DNA of 64,000 nucleotides from Luscinia megarhynchos. Its lineage: Eukaryota; Chordata; Aves; Passeriformes; Turdidae. The stretch lies in NCBI GenBank assembly GCA_034336665.1, contig CM067592.1:28493819-28557818 (forward strand), written 5' to 3'. Positions 62,881 to 64,000 of this stretch are shown one piece after another; position 1 is the first letter of the stretch, and each line of letters begins with the position of its first letter. Under the pieces are notes generated by a model. The model had not been told where the DNA came from. It ran no database searches and saw only the letters and a list, made by a program, of their open reading frames with translations. Position numbers and translations under genes: made by a program.

Positions 62881-64000
62881 GCCATGGGGATCCATGGGGG
62901 ATGAGAGATCCACTCACAGCCCATGGGGATCCATGGGGGATGCAGAGATCCACTCACAGCCCATGGGGATCCATGGGGGATGCAGAGATCCACCCACAGT
63001 CCATGGGATCCATGGGGGATGAGAGATCCACCCACAGCCCATGGGGATCCACAAGGATGCAGAGATCCACCCACAGCCCATGGGATCCATGGGGGATGCA
63101 GAGATCCACCCACAGCCCATGGGATCCATGGGGGATGCAGAGATCCACCCACAGCCCATGGGGATCCACAAGGATGCAGAGATCCACCCACAGCCCATGG
63201 GATCCATGGGGGATGCAGAGATCCACCCACAGCCCATGGGGGATCCATGGGGGATGAGAGATCCACCCACAGTCCATGGGGATCCATGGGGAGGTAGAGA
63301 TCCACCCACAGCCCATGGGGATCCACAAGGATGCAGAGATCCACCCACAGCCCATGGGGGATCCACAAGGATGCAGAGATCCACCCACAGCCCATGGGAT
63401 CCATGGGGGATGCAGAGATCCACCCACAGCCCATGGGGATCCAGGGGGATGCAGAGATCCACCCACAGCCCATGGGGATCCACAAGGATGCAGAGATCCA
63501 CCCACAGCCCATGGGATCCATGGGGGATGCAGAGATCCACCTACAGCCCATGGGGATCCACAAGGATGCAGAGATCCACCCACAGCCCATGGGATCCATG
63601 GGGGATGCAGAGATCCACCCACAGCCCATGGGGATCCACAAGGATGCAGAGATCCACCCACAGCCCATGGGATCCATGGGGGATGCAGAGATCCACCCAC
63701 AGCCCATGGGGGATCCATGGGGGATGAGAGATCCACCCACAGCCCATGGGGATCCAGGGGGGATGCAGAGATCCACCCACAGCCCATGGGGATCCACAAG
63801 GATGCAGAGATCCACCCACAGCCCATGGGATCCATGGGGGATGCAGAGATCCACCTACAGCCCATGGGGACCCATAGAGGATGAGAGATCCACCCACAGC
63901 CCATGGGACCCATGGGGGATGCAGAGATCCACCCACAGCCCATGGGATCCATGGGGGATGCAGAGATCCACCCACAGCCCATGGGATCCATGGGGATGCA
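62880..64000. repeat. 39-40-bp minisatellite, about 28 units, running off the window end
   Basis: The tandem unit contains CCCATGGGGATCC, a variable centre (CATGGGGGATGC, CATGGGGGATGA, CACAAGGATGC or CAGGGGGATGC) and AGAGATCCACCCACAG. Units are mostly 39 bp and about 28 are visible. The first are the most divergent (CACTCACA instead of CACCCACA). Main types alternate: one with CACAAGG and one with CATGGGGG. The unit is an expansion of a segment of the preceding LTR. Since 39 is a multiple of 3 and the unit has few stops, long open frames occur on both strands (for example 62712-63854 on -, 63041-63727 on +). They encode 13-residue repeats in unrelated frames and should not be annotated as proteins. 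The array is GC-rich against an AT-rich background. Confidence 0.95.

Noticed and set aside
62712..63991. Frames of 124-380 codons on both strands at the right end as repeat-rich protein genes
   Set aside because: They all lie in the 39-bp minisatellite, overlap each other in different frames and strands, and encode only the translated repeat. There is no promoter, splice or domain evidence.
1..64000. CRISPR array, operon, phage, tRNA or rRNA genes
   Set aside because: No regular spacer-repeat structure, no clustered long genes and no tRNA or rRNA core motifs were seen. The sequence is vertebrate intergenic or intronic DNA.

Overview
The window reads as vertebrate nuclear DNA from a bird, most likely a passerine. 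The support is a set of truncated CR1 LINE copies, several with the diagnostic 3' end (a TTCCAACC-like motif followed by ATTCTATG-type octamers), and three LTRs that resemble avian endogenous retrovirus families. The background is strongly AT-rich, with stop codons in every frame. No bacterial-style gene, operon, CRISPR array, rRNA or tRNA is present. I see no complete protein-coding gene. This is either a gene desert or a very large intron.

Layout: 1-17 kb is AT-rich unique DNA with one CR1 3' end (1580-1985), a decayed CR1-like endonuclease relic (about 6266-6408), an ATT trinucleotide array (13053-13131) and small hairpins. At 17413-18275 there is a complete solo LTR on the + strand with TG...CA ends and a 5-bp target duplication (GGCAT). 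A compound TATC/CTAC tetranucleotide array lies at 20159-20304, a CR1 tail at 22098-22262 and a second solo LTR, on the - strand, at about 24012-24452. Two same-strand CR1 tails sit close together at 28023-28935. From 30 to 42 kb there are a 45-base T run, a 264-bp GGGAA array with G-quadruplex potential and a TATC/TA array. CR1 tails lie at 42320-42451 (+) and 47434-47885 (-). A 38-bp inverted repeat (55084-55183) sits just upstream of a CR1 ORF2 fragment (about 55236-56185).

The right end holds the two most interesting objects. One is a 158-bp open segment at 61418-61575 with good splice acceptor and donor sequences, the only credible candidate coding exon in the window; I do not recognise the protein. 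The other is an ERVL-like LTR starting near 62472, which runs into a 39-40-bp minisatellite of about 28 units (62880 to the window end). The long predicted reading frames here (up to 380 codons) are by-products of a stop-poor repeat whose unit length is close to a multiple of three. They are not genes.

I did not find a convincing new biological system. The most useful leads are the candidate exon, the birth of a minisatellite inside an LTR, the inverted repeat at the CR1 5' junction, and a few unique segments that look like candidate conserved regulatory elements but need an alignment to judge.
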